NCBI RefSeq assembly: GCF_900090325.1
Contig: NZ_FMHW01000002.1
Location: forward strand, 2,790,001 to 2,854,000
Source of the DNA: Micromonospora pallida
GTDB lineage: Bacteria > Actinomycetota > Actinomycetes > Mycobacteriales > Micromonosporaceae
Direction of reading: 5' to 3'
Length of the DNA: 64,000 nt
In this document: piece by piece, positions 38,931 to 47,300 of the stretch
Position numbering within the stretch: position 1 is the first letter of the stretch
How the letters are laid out: each line of letters starts with the position of its first letter
Translations under genes and position numbers: made by a program
The notes under the pieces: generated by a model
What the model was told of the DNA's origin: nothing
Databases searched by the model: none
What the model saw: only the letters and a program-made list of their open reading frames with translations

Positions 38931-39850
38931 GGGGACTCAGCAGCGGTCTGCTCCGAGTGGGCGGGCGTCCGCCAGCCGGCCGGCGCCGGACCGGTGCCGG
39001 TGACGGCGGCACGGAACCGGGCGAGCAGGTGGCGGAAGACCGGCCGGGCGGGGTCGAGGGGCCGGTTCTCGATCGACCGCACCGGGGCCAACTCCATGGC
39101 GGTGCCGGTCAGGAAGATCTCGTCGGCCTGGTGCAGCTCTCGCACGTCCACCGCCTGTTCACGCGCCTCGATGCCGAGGTCGGCGGCGAGCGTCAGGACG
39201 GTGGCGCGGGTGATGCCGGCCAGCGGACCGTCCCGCAGCCACGGGGTGACGAGCCGGCCGTTGGTGACCAGGAAGATGTTCGACACGGTGGCCTCCACGA
39301 CGCGGCCGGTGCGCAGGTCGAGTTGCACCGCGTCGTCGAAGCCGGCCCGCGCGGCGGCGGTACGCGCCACCGCCGACATGACGTACGCGCCGGTGGCTTT
39401 CGCGCCGGCCGGGAAGCACTCCGGTGGCGGGCGCCGCCAGGGTGAGACGGTCAGCGCGACACCGGCCTGGTCGGTGACCGGTCCGGCCGGCCAGACCTCG
39501 ATGCCGAGCCGGAAGCGCAGGGCGCCCAGGTTCACGCCGAGGACGGGATCGGGCGCGTAGAGGACCGGCCGCAGGTAGCAGTCCGGCGAGTCGGGCGGGA
39601 CGGCGGCGAGGACGTGGCCACGCAACGCGTCGAGGCTCGGCGGCTCGGGGATGCCGATCAGCTCCGCCGAGCGCAGCAGTCGCCGCAGGTGGTCGTCGAG
39701 CCGGAACACGTGGGGCCCGTCGACGCCCGCGTAGCAGCGGATCCCCTCGAACACCGCCGTGCCGTGCTGCATGCTGTTGCCGCCGAACGGGACGTCCCGG
39801 CCACGGTCACCCTCGTGGAGGGTGTGCGTGGAGAGACTGGCGGTGATCAT
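38927..39850 (-). CDS. Class IV (branched-chain-type) aminotransferase
   Basis: A 307-residue PLP enzyme of the IlvE/Dat fold type IV. The PLP Lys is K151 in GAKATGAYVMS. Other markers are NSMQHGTAVFEGIRCY, the VVEATVSNIFLVTNG strand and the GITRATVL phosphate-binding loop. It may make an amino acid building block or aminate a carrier-bound carbonyl. It is coupled by 4-base overlaps to the monooxygenase upstream and the ThiG-like gene downstream. Confidence 0.88.
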   Translation of the reverse strand: MITASLSTHTLHEGDRGRDVPFGGNSMQHGTAVFEGIRCYAGVDGPHVFRLDDHLRRLLRSAELIGIPEPPSLDALRGHVLAAVPPDSPDCYLRPVLYAPDPVLGVNLGALRFRLGIEVWPAGPVTDQAGVALTVSPWRRPPPECFPAGAKATGAYVMSAVARTAAARAGFDDAVQLDLRTGRVVEATVSNIFLVTNGRLVTPWLRDGPLAGITRATVLTLAADLGIEAREQAVDVRELHQADEIFLTGTAMELAPVRSIENRPLDPARPVFRHLLARFRAAVTGTGPAPAGWRTPAHSEQTAAESP

Positions 39851-40992
39851 GCCCGGACCAGGGCCTGCAACCGGCCCAGCTCGGTGACGCACTCGAGGAC
39901 CTGGTCGGCCGGCAGGCCGAAGTCCACCAGGCAGCCGATCTCGGTGACGCCGGCCGCGACCAGCTTGTCGATCATCGGACGGCAGGTCTCGACGCTGCCG
40001 AACAGCCCGGCGGAGGTCGTGTAGCGGCGTAGCCCGTGTTCGAGCAGGACGGCGCGGTCCTGTTCGGAGACCGCGTCCGGCCGGACCCCGATGTCGTGGT
40101 GCGCCGCGAACTTCTCGAAGAGCCGCAGGTGCTGCGACAGGTACTGGATCAGCGGCTGCCGGATCCGGTCGGGGACCGCGTCGGGGTCGGCCGCCAGGTG
40201 GGTGTGCAGCATGCAGGTGATCTGTTTGTCGGCGACGCTGTGCCCGGCCGTGGTGAGTGCCCGCCGGTAGCGGTCGACCTTGCCGGCGAGTTCGTCGACC
40301 GTCTGTTCCAGCAGCGCCGTCAGCACGTGCAGGTCGTGCTGTCCGGCCGTCTCCCAGGTCGCCGGGTTGCCCGAACTGGTCAACCAGACGTCGGGCAGCC
40401 GCTCGGGGCGCGGATAGGCGCGAACCTCCACCTCGCGTCCGCCGGGTCCGCCCCGGGCCACCCCCTCGCCCCGCCACAGGGCCCGCACGGTGGCGAGCTG
40501 TTCCAGCAGGATGTTCTTTCGGTCCTCGTACGCGTCCGGCGCGAGCACGAAGTCGTCGGCGTGCCAGCCGGAGGCGAGGGACATCCCCATCCGCTGGTGG
40601 CTGATGGCGTCCAGGACGCCCCATTCCTCGGCGACCAGCAGGGGATCGTGCAGGGGCAGCACCACGCTGCCCGCGCGCAACTGGATGCGGCTGGTCCGCG
40701 CGGCGACGGCGGCCAGCAGGATGGCGGGGCTCGGGTAGGGCGCCCCGAAGACGTCGAAGTGGCGTTCCGGCATCCAGATGGCGTGCAGGCCGGCGCGGTC
40801 GGCGCGCTCGGCGCACTCCAGCAGCAACTCGTACTTCTCCCCCGGTCGGTCGTCCGGGTCGGAGGAGAAGAAGAAGAGACTGACCGCGAGCGGCGCCCGG
40901 CTCGGCTGCTCCTGCTGGCGCAGCAGGTGTTCGAGCAGGCGGAGTCGGTTCGGGGAGAGCTGGCGAAGGGCGTCGGGCGAGTTGCCAGTCAT
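39847..40992 (-). CDS. Luciferase-like flavin monooxygenase (NRPS/PKS-associated type)
   Basis: A 381-residue LLM-class FMNH2-dependent enzyme, of the subgroup often found in or near NRPS/PKS proteins (MupA-like). Characteristic parts are WMPERHFDVFGAPYPSPAILLAA, the RMGMSLASGWHADDFVLAPDAYEDRK region (shown here in part), and the C-terminal GVTEIGCLVDFG. Such enzymes oxidise carrier-bound acyl groups. It overlaps the PKS stop by 4 bases and the aminotransferase start by 4, arguing that it acts on the PKS-bound intermediate. Confidence 0.88.
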   Translation of the reverse strand: MTGNSPDALRQLSPNRLRLLEHLLRQQEQPSRAPLAVSLFFFSSDPDDRPGEKYELLLECAERADRAGLHAIWMPERHFDVFGAPYPSPAILLAAVAARTSRIQLRAGSVVLPLHDPLLVAEEWGVLDAISHQRMGMSLASGWHADDFVLAPDAYEDRKNILLEQLATVRALWRGEGVARGGPGGREVEVRAYPRPERLPDVWLTSSGNPATWETAGQHDLHVLTALLEQTVDELAGKVDRYRRALTTAGHSVADKQITCMLHTHLAADPDAVPDRIRQPLIQYLSQHLRLFEKFAAHHDIGVRPDAVSEQDRAVLLEHGLRRYTTSAGLFGSVETCRPMIDKLVAAGVTEIGCLVDFGLPADQVLECVTELGRLQALVRA

Positions 40993-43900
40993 GCCCCGAC
41001 CTCCCGGATCCGGGCGAGCCGATCCTCCACCTCGTCCTCGGACATCGCGGCCAGCGAGGCGACCAGTCGCGCGACCGGATCGTCCGGTTCCCCGGGCACG
41101 GCCGCCGGGACAGGCGGTGCGGTCGCCGCTGCGGCGGGTCCCGGCGGGAATACAGCCGAGGCCGGTTCCGGTGGGCGCATGCCCTGGGCTTCGAGGTGGG
41201 CGGCCAGCTGGGCGATGGTCGGCAGCTCGAAGACCGTCGTCATCGCCAGTCCCTCGGCGCCGTCGCGCTGCAACGCCGTGACCATCTGCATCGCCAACAG
41301 TGAGTGGCCGCCGGCCTGGAAGAAGTCGTCCTGGAGGCCGATCTCCTGCCCGCCCAACAGTTCCAGCCACAGTGCCGTGAGGTAGGCCTGCATGGGCGTA
41401 CGGTCGGAGGTGGTCGGCCCCGCGACGGTCCGGCCCGGGTCCGGGGAGCCGGTGACCGGTCGGATCGGCTGCGGGGAGGTGGCCGGGGCTGGCGACGGCC
41501 GTCCGGGGTCGAGCCAGTGGCGGGTTCGCTCGAAGGGGTACAGCGGCAGGCCCACGCGCATCCGCCGCTCCCCGTGCCAGAGCTGCGCCCAGGCCACCTC
41601 TCCACCGGCCAGCCAGTACGAGGTGAGCGCGTCCAGCAGATCGGCGGCGTCGCCGCCGTTCGGCCCGGTCAGGATGGGGATCCGCAGGTCCCGCGCCGCC
41701 CGGCCGCGATCCTCCCCGCCCATCTGGCCACCGGAGCCCAGCATGGCGTCGAGGGAGTTGTCCGGGCTCAGCTCGAACCAGCAGGTCACGCCGTCGCGGC
41801 TGAGCCGGTCCAGGCCGTCGGCGAAGCGGACCGTCGCGCACATCTGCTGCCCCCAGTACTCGGGGCTGGTGGCCTGCTCGTCGGTGAGGTAGTCACCGGT
41901 GAGGTTGCTGACCACCGGGATCTCGGGTGGGCACAGCTTGTGCCGGGAGACCACCTCGACGAACTCGTCCGCCGCCGGTGCCACCAGGGGCGAGTGGAAG
42001 GCCCGGGTGACGGCGAGCCGGCCGCCGGGCACCTCCTGGAGAAAGCGGTCCACCTCGGCCTCGGTGCCGGCGACGGTGACCAGACGCTCGCCGTTGACCG
42101 CCGCCAGGGCCAGCTCGCGGCCCTCGATCGCGGCGCGCGCCTCCGCCTCGGACAGCGGGGCGAAGGCCATCGCCGCCGGTGCCGTCGCGGCAAGGAGTCG
42201 GCCCCGGGCGGCCACGATCTCGACGGCGGACTCCAGCGAGAAGACGTTGGCGAGCGTGGCGCCGACGAGTTCGCCGATGCTGTGCCCGAGGAGGGCGTAC
42301 GGGCGGACGCCGCAGTCGAGCAGGGCCCGTCCGACCGCCCATTCGACGGCGAACAGCGCCGGCTGGGTCAGGTCGGTCTCGGCGAGCCGGGCCCGTTTGT
42401 CCGCTGCCGTCGCGGCGGCCGGGTCCAACGCCGACGCGAGATCGACGCCGTGCCGGGCGAAGAGTGCGAACACGGTGTCCAGGTGTGCTTTCACCAGGGG
42501 CTCGGCGGCGGCCAGCGACAGTCCCATGCCGAGTCGCTGGGCGCCCTGGCCGGCGAGCAGGAAGGCGGCGCGGATCGCCGGGTCGGCGTGGCCGTCCCGT
42601 ACCCGACGGCTGCCCTTCGTCAGCAGTCCGTCGGCGATCTCCGCCCGGGAGGAGGCCGACAGGACCCGCCGGAACTCCCACTCCGGTCGTCCGGTGGCCA
42701 GGGTGTGGGCGACGTCCGCCGGGTCGGCCCGGTGGTCCTCCCGCAGGTGCTGGCCGATCGACCGGCTCAGCTCGTCGAGCGCCGTGGCGGAACGGGCGGA
42801 GAGCAGGACCGGGTGTCGCGACCGGCGCGACGCCTCCGGTCGCGGGCGGGCGGGGGCCTCCTCGACGACGAGGTGGGCGTTGGTGCCGCCCATCCCGACG
42901 GAGTTGACCGATGCGCGGACCGGTCGGTCCGCCGACAGCTCGGTGAGGTCCATCGGGATCCGGAAGGGCGTGGAGTCCAGTTCCAGCCGGGGGTTCGCGC
43001 GCCGGAAGTGCAGCACCGGCGGCACCCGCCGATGCTTGACCATGAGGATCGCCTTGACCAGGCCCGCCGCCCCGGCGGCGGCGTCCAGATGGCCGATGTT
43101 GGGCTTGACCGAGCCGAGCAGGCAGTAGCCGGTCTCGTCGGTGCCCTGCCGGAACGCGCGGGACAGGGCGGCGACCTCGATGGGATCGCCGATCGGGGTG
43201 GCTGTTCCGTGCGCCTCGACGACGTCGATGTCGCGGGCCGAGACCGCGGCCCGCGCCAGGGCCCGCTCGATCACCGTGGCCTGTCCGCTGACGCTGGGCG
43301 CGGTGTAACTGGACTTGGCCTGCCCGTCGTTGCCGACGGCGGAGCCCCGGATGACGGCGTGCACCTGGTCGCCGTCCCGGATCGCGTCGGCCAGCCGCTT
43401 CAGCACGACGACGCCGACGCCGTTGCCGACGACCGGCCCCGCCGCGTCGGCGTCGAACGCCCGGCAGTGGCCGTCCGGTGCGGACGTGTCGCTCGGGGTG
43501 GACAGGTAGCCGGCGCCGTGGGGCAGCCGGACCGAGGAGCCACCGGCCAGCGCCAGGTCGCACTCCTCGTCGAGCAGGGCCCGGCAGGCGAGGTGGACGG
43601 CGACCAGCGAGGAACTACAGGAGGTCTGCACGCCGATGCTGGGGCCGCGCAGGTCGAGCTTGTAGGAGACCCTGGTGGTGAGGAAGTCCTTGTCGTGCCC
43701 GAGCATGGCCGCCATGTCGCCGACCGCCCGCAGCGCGTCACCGCCGGAGCCGAGCACGTTGTGCACCAGGTACGTGTCCATCGTGCAGCCGCCGTAGACA
43801 CCAACGGGTACGTCGCACCGGCGGCCGTCGTAACCGGCGTCCTCCATGGCGTGGTAGGCGCACTCGAGGAAGATCCGGTGTTGCGGGTCCATCATCGCCG

Positions 43901-44168
43901 ACTCGCGGGCCGAATAGCCGAAGAAGGCTCCGTCGAAGCACTCGACGTCCTCCAGCGCGCCCGAGGCGTTCACGTATTCCGGGCTGTCCACCTGCTCCGG
44001 CGTCATGCCGTGGCGGAGCGCCTCCTCGCGGCTGTGGCGCTGGATGCTCTCCACGCCCTCGCAGAGATTGCGCCAGAATTCGGTGGTGTTCCTGGCACCG
44101 GGGAATCGCGCCGCCATGCCGACGACGGCGATCGCGCCAGGATGTTCTTCCAACGGCTGGGTCGTCAT
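40989..44168 (-). CDS. Type I PKS module KS-AT-ACP
   Basis: A 1,059-residue single PKS module. The KS spans about 10-435 with Cys184 (TSCSSS), His320 (EAHGTATP) and His360 (NIGH). The AT nucleophile is Ser630 (GHSIGE). The RAFHS motif (722-726) resembles the HAFH of malonyl-specific ATs rather than YASH, so malonyl-CoA is expected. The ACP Ser is 956 (AGGHSLLA), and a short helical C-terminal segment with EDEVEDRLARI follows. There is no reductive domain. It is the first large gene of the operon with the monooxygenase, aminotransferase and ThiG-like genes. ATG 44168 follows GAGGAG. Confidence 0.95.
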   Translation of the reverse strand: MTTQPLEEHPGAIAVVGMAARFPGARNTTEFWRNLCEGVESIQRHSREEALRHGMTPEQVDSPEYVNASGALEDVECFDGAFFGYSARESAMMDPQHRIFLECAYHAMEDAGYDGRRCDVPVGVYGGCTMDTYLVHNVLGSGGDALRAVGDMAAMLGHDKDFLTTRVSYKLDLRGPSIGVQTSCSSSLVAVHLACRALLDEECDLALAGGSSVRLPHGAGYLSTPSDTSAPDGHCRAFDADAAGPVVGNGVGVVVLKRLADAIRDGDQVHAVIRGSAVGNDGQAKSSYTAPSVSGQATVIERALARAAVSARDIDVVEAHGTATPIGDPIEVAALSRAFRQGTDETGYCLLGSVKPNIGHLDAAAGAAGLVKAILMVKHRRVPPVLHFRRANPRLELDSTPFRIPMDLTELSADRPVRASVNSVGMGGTNAHLVVEEAPARPRPEASRRSRHPVLLSARSATALDELSRSIGQHLREDHRADPADVAHTLATGRPEWEFRRVLSASSRAEIADGLLTKGSRRVRDGHADPAIRAAFLLAGQGAQRLGMGLSLAAAEPLVKAHLDTVFALFARHGVDLASALDPAAATAADKRARLAETDLTQPALFAVEWAVGRALLDCGVRPYALLGHSIGELVGATLANVFSLESAVEIVAARGRLLAATAPAAMAFAPLSEAEARAAIEGRELALAAVNGERLVTVAGTEAEVDRFLQEVPGGRLAVTRAFHSPLVAPAADEFVEVVSRHKLCPPEIPVVSNLTGDYLTDEQATSPEYWGQQMCATVRFADGLDRLSRDGVTCWFELSPDNSLDAMLGSGGQMGGEDRGRAARDLRIPILTGPNGGDAADLLDALTSYWLAGGEVAWAQLWHGERRMRVGLPLYPFERTRHWLDPGRPSPAPATSPQPIRPVTGSPDPGRTVAGPTTSDRTPMQAYLTALWLELLGGQEIGLQDDFFQAGGHSLLAMQMVTALQRDGAEGLAMTTVFELPTIAQLAAHLEAQGMRPPEPASAVFPPGPAAAATAPPVPAAVPGEPDDPVARLVASLAAMSEDEVEDRLARIREVGA

Positions 44169-44179
44169 TGCGCTCCTCG

Positions 44180-44401
44180 TTACCGCGACGTTCCATGATG
44201 GCGGCGGGGTCGTTCCCGCCGGTTCGCACCGGTACGTCCCGCCGGGTTCCCATACGGGCAGCCGAGGAGGGCGATGACGGTGTGCGGGTCGGGAGTGTCG
44301 GCAGTGCACGGCCGCACCGGTTGGTCACGGTGGTCGACCACGGTGGGCTCCGGCCGCACCGCGTCCCTGCTGTCCTGTCCCGTGGTCTTCACCCGCTCCA
44401 T
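44180..44401 (-). CDS. Possible small protein ahead of the PKS gene (73 aa)
   Basis: ORF from ATG 44399-44401, starting about 40 bases after the predicted start site of SARP-type box g and ending 11 bases before the PKS ATG. The first fifty or so codons have strongly G/C third positions. The sequence contains two Cys (RPCTAD and LLGCPYG) and an Arg/His-rich end. No family is recognised. It could be a leader or small protein, or simply untranslated leader. Confidence 0.3.
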   Translation of the reverse strand: MERVKTTGQDSRDAVRPEPTVVDHRDQPVRPCTADTPDPHTVIALLGCPYGNPAGRTGANRRERPRRHHGTSR

Positions 44402-44447
44402 CGCTCCGACCTTGGCTGACCTTCGTACGCGGCGACACCGCGCTGGG

Positions 44448-44478
44448 ACGCTAGGAGCAGAGGGTTGCGCGACAGTTA
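44448..44478 (-). promoter_or_regulatory. SARP-type box g: TAACT-N6-CAACC-N9-TAGCGT
   Basis: Minus-strand half-sites at 44478-44474 and 44467-44463, with -10-like TAGCGT at 44453-44448. It points to the PKS gene about 280 bases downstream, with the 73-codon ORF between them. Confidence 0.58.
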
Positions 44479-45292
44479 CGCGTCGCGGCGACTGCCGGCG
44501 TGAGCTGCGAGAACGGGCCCGGGTCGGCGGCTGTGGCCGCCGGCGCCGGGTCCGTGCCGGCGCCGCGAGTCAGCTCCTCGCGCGCATAGCAGGAGCGCCC
44601 GCCGCGCACGAGACAGTGTGGCGTAAATCACTTTCCAGCCCGGGGGAGGTCGGGAGATGCCGGCCACCTCGCGCCGCGAACGCGTGCGCATACACCCACC
44701 TCGCGCCCTCCCTCGCGACACCCGGGAGGGACGACCCTCCGGGCCGCGCGCCACCCGAGGTCAACCAACCGGCGCTTGACATCGATGGCCGCCTGAGCCA
44801 CTGTCATCCGTATATCCGTTGATCGGGATAGATACGTTGGAGTCCAGAAGCAGGTGTAACATGACTCTTTTTGGTTGCTCCCACCAAGGCTATTGGCATC
44901 CATCACCACCTGGCTCGAATTACCGACGGCCAGCCCCCGTGTCGTTTTTTACTTGGACCGGAGCAGCCGCTGGGACGCGCAATTCACCCGCGAGTCCCCC
45001 ATAAGCCGACGAACTGCGGCAGAACCTCGGCGACACCAACCGGCCACCGCCCGCCGATTGACCACAAGATCCGGTACGCCAACCGTTTCCGGGTGGCCGC
45101 AGAATTCACCGGAGCAACGGGTCGGTGTGCCTGGAAGTCGGCGACCGCACTGGCACGCGGACACCGGAACGCACGATCAACCCCACTGCTACCTGCGCAA
45201 AGGACTCGCGAGGGAACTAGACCCGCCGATGCCAAGCGGCGGGTTCCCAGCGTTCGCGAGCCCACCACGACTGATCGAATGGGGGGCCGATC
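44479..45292. other. Long gap upstream of the SARP gene
   Basis: About 810 bases without a supportable gene. Open frames here are short of coding bias. The part after 44800 is AT-richer than its surroundings. A TTGACA at 44776-44781 with CACTGT 17 bases later is a weak promoter candidate for the SARP gene. GAACT-N6-GAACC at 45011-45026 has the 11-bp spacing of the cluster boxes but lacks a -10-like hexamer, so it may be a weak regulator site or chance. Confidence 0.45.
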
Positions 45293-46159
45293 ATGGACAC
45301 TGGCAACCAATCGACGCACCTGGTGGAAGTTCGCACCTTCGGCAAGTTCGAAGTGTTCATAAAGGGACGCCGAGTCACCCGCTGGCGCGCGGGAAAGGCG
45401 CGCAACCTCCTTCAGTACCTACTGCTACGGCCAGGTCGCGTGGTGCCCAGGGACGTCCTTTTCGAAGCCCTTTGGCCGGCGCTCGACCCACCTCGAGGAT
45501 CACTCAAGGTCGCGGTACACACCCTGCGCAGCATACTGGCCGACTCGGGTGCCGCCGCAACGGCCGGAAAAAACGGATCCGGAATAAGCATACTGACCCA
45601 GGAATGCGGCTACTCCATCGAGACGACCGACGTATGGGTCGACTTCCAGGAATTCGGCGCCCTCATCCTGCAGGCGCAGGACGAGCAGGCCAACGGGGCG
45701 CAGGAGGACTCGCTGGCGAAACTGCGGGCGGCCGTCGCGCTGTACCAGGGGGACTTCCTACCCGGAGTCACCATGCCCTGGGCCGAACCACAGCGCGAGT
45801 GGCTGAGGAGCCTGGCGTTGTCCGCGCTGAACCGGCTCGTGGTGGCCGCGACCGAGGCGGACGACACCCTCCAGGTGCTCAACTACTGCCACAAGATCCT
45901 GGAGATCGACTCGTTGCACGAGGAGACGTACCGGACCTTGATCCAGCTACACGGGCAGCTCGGCCAGCTCGGCCAGGCCCACCGCTGGTACAAGCTGTGT
46001 TCGTCGCGGCTCCGCGAGGTGGTCGGGATCGGCCCGAACGAGGCGACCCGGACGGTGTACCGGGAGGCCGTCAGCGGCGGGCTGGTCACCGTGACCCAGC
46101 AGAGCCGCCGCCTCGGTCCGCTGGCCGCGATGTCCGGGCCCTCGTTGGAACGGCGATGA
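45293..46159 (+). CDS. SARP-family cluster activator
   Basis: A 288-residue Streptomyces antibiotic regulatory protein. It has an N-terminal OmpR-type winged HTH (VRTFGKFEVFIKG... LLQYLLLRPGRVVPRDVLFEALWP) and a bacterial transcriptional activation domain with helical repeats (WVDFQEFGALI, YQGDFLPG, LQVLNYCHKILEIDSLHEETYRTLIQLH). There is no C-terminal ATPase domain, so it is a small SARP. SARPs bind direct repeats spaced 11 or 22 bp next to the -10 element; eight such sites precede cluster genes. Its stop is coupled (ATGA) to the T-TE gene. No TTA codon was noticed. Confidence 0.93.
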   Translation: MDTGNQSTHLVEVRTFGKFEVFIKGRRVTRWRAGKARNLLQYLLLRPGRVVPRDVLFEALWPALDPPRGSLKVAVHTLRSILADSGAAATAGKNGSGISILTQECGYSIETTDVWVDFQEFGALILQAQDEQANGAQEDSLAKLRAAVALYQGDFLPGVTMPWAEPQREWLRSLALSALNRLVVAATEADDTLQVLNYCHKILEIDSLHEETYRTLIQLHGQLGQLGQAHRWYKLCSSRLREVVGIGPNEATRTVYREAVSGGLVTVTQQSRRLGPLAAMSGPSLERR

Positions 46160-47184
46160 GCGACTCGACCGGGCCCCGGTCACCGCAACTGGAAGCCCTG
46201 TGTCGGCTGGTCGCCGAGGAGATCGGCACCGCTCGGATCGGGGTCGACGACAACTTCTTCGAGGCCGGCGCGAACTCCCTCACCGTCATCAGGATCGTCG
46301 GTCGGGTCCGGACCACCTTCGGGGTCAGGATCGGCCCCGAGACGGTGTTCCGCCACCCGACCGTGCTGGCGGTGGCCGAGCAACTGAAGATCGACAACCA
46401 AGGCACCGACGCCCTGGACCCGGTACTGGTGCTGCGTCCGCACGGCAGCCGACCGCCGCTGTTCTGTGTCCACCCCGGCGGCGGGATGAGCTGGTGTTAC
46501 ACCTCGCTGTTGGGCAGCCTGGACGCGGACCGTCCGGTGGTGGGCCTCCAGGCACGCGGGCTCAGACCAGGTGAGCAGCCGGCCAGGGGCGGGGTCCCGG
46601 AGATGACCGACGACTACCTACGGCTGATCCGCGACGTCCAGCCCCGGGGGCCGTACCACCTGCTCGGATGGTCGTTCGGCGGCACGGTCGCCCACGCCCT
46701 GGCCTGCCGGATGCAGCAGGCCGGGGAGGAGGTGGGCCTGCTGGCGGTGATGGACGCCGAGCCGGTCGCGACGGCCGGGCCGACCGGTCCGCCGACCGCC
46801 CGGGAGCTGATGCTCGGCCTGCTACAGGAGTTCGGGTACGACCGACGCGACCTGGCGAGCATGCCGCTGCGTCCGGACCGGGTCGTCGCCCTGCTGCGCC
46901 AGGAGAGCAGCGCGATGGCGTACCTCGAGCCGGCACACGTGAACGCCGTCCTGGAGGTCTTCGCCAACAACCACCGCGCCATGGACGGCTACCGTCCCGA
47001 CCTGTTCGACGGCGATCTCGAGTTCTTCGCCGCCAGCGACGAGTCGGCCGTGGACGCCTCCCGCTGGTCGCCGTACGTCAGCGGCCGGACCCGGGTGCAC
47101 CCGCTGCCCTGCACCCACCGCGACATCGGCCGTCCCGAACACCTGGCGGAGATCGCCCGGATCCTCGACACCGTCCTCGCCTGA
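46156..47184 (+). CDS. NRPS T-TE didomain (termination)
   Basis: A 342-residue terminal NRPS piece. The carrier domain (about 8-80) has Ser41 (FFEAGANSLTVIR). The type I thioesterase (about 88-340) has Ser173 in GWSFGG, an oxyanion segment FCVHPGGG, and a likely catalytic His in THRDIG. It releases the finished peptide by hydrolysis or cyclisation. The carrier has no A or C domain attached, so it relies on partners in trans. Coupling to the SARP gene is unusual for a releasing enzyme. Confidence 0.92.
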   Translation: MSDSTGPRSPQLEALCRLVAEEIGTARIGVDDNFFEAGANSLTVIRIVGRVRTTFGVRIGPETVFRHPTVLAVAEQLKIDNQGTDALDPVLVLRPHGSRPPLFCVHPGGGMSWCYTSLLGSLDADRPVVGLQARGLRPGEQPARGGVPEMTDDYLRLIRDVQPRGPYHLLGWSFGGTVAHALACRMQQAGEEVGLLAVMDAEPVATAGPTGPPTARELMLGLLQEFGYDRRDLASMPLRPDRVVALLRQESSAMAYLEPAHVNAVLEVFANNHRAMDGYRPDLFDGDLEFFAASDESAVDASRWSPYVSGRTRVHPLPCTHRDIGRPEHLAEIARILDTVLA

Positions 47185-47214
47185 TCGCCACGCGCCGATC
47201 CGGTCGGCGAGGAT

Positions 47215-47251
47215 CCCGCCTCGCCGGTGCCGAGCCCGCCGGCGAGGCGGG
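47215..47251. terminator. Bidirectional hairpin between T-TE and acylase genes
   Basis: Perfect 13-bp inverted repeat (CCCGCCTCGCCGG at 47215-47227, complement at 47239-47251) with an 11-base loop, between two convergent genes. Actinomycete terminators often lack a U-run. Confidence 0.8.
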
Positions 47252-47300
47252 ACGCCGCCCGTCGCGGCCGCTGGCCCCCTGCGGGTCCGGCGACCCGACC

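Noticed and set aside
44274..44822. 182-codon rightward ORF in the gap before the SARP gene
   Set aside because: Arg/Ala-rich composition, no motif, no ribosome binding site, and it crosses SARP-type box g.
45011..45041. GAACT-N6-GAACC as an autoregulatory SARP box
   Set aside because: Spacing fits, but the hexamer 9 nt later is CCAACC and the first half-site is off consensus; kept only as a note.
44871..45362. 163-codon rightward ORF overlapping the SARP start
   Set aside because: Poor third-position bias and out of frame with the clear SARP gene; more likely leader sequence.
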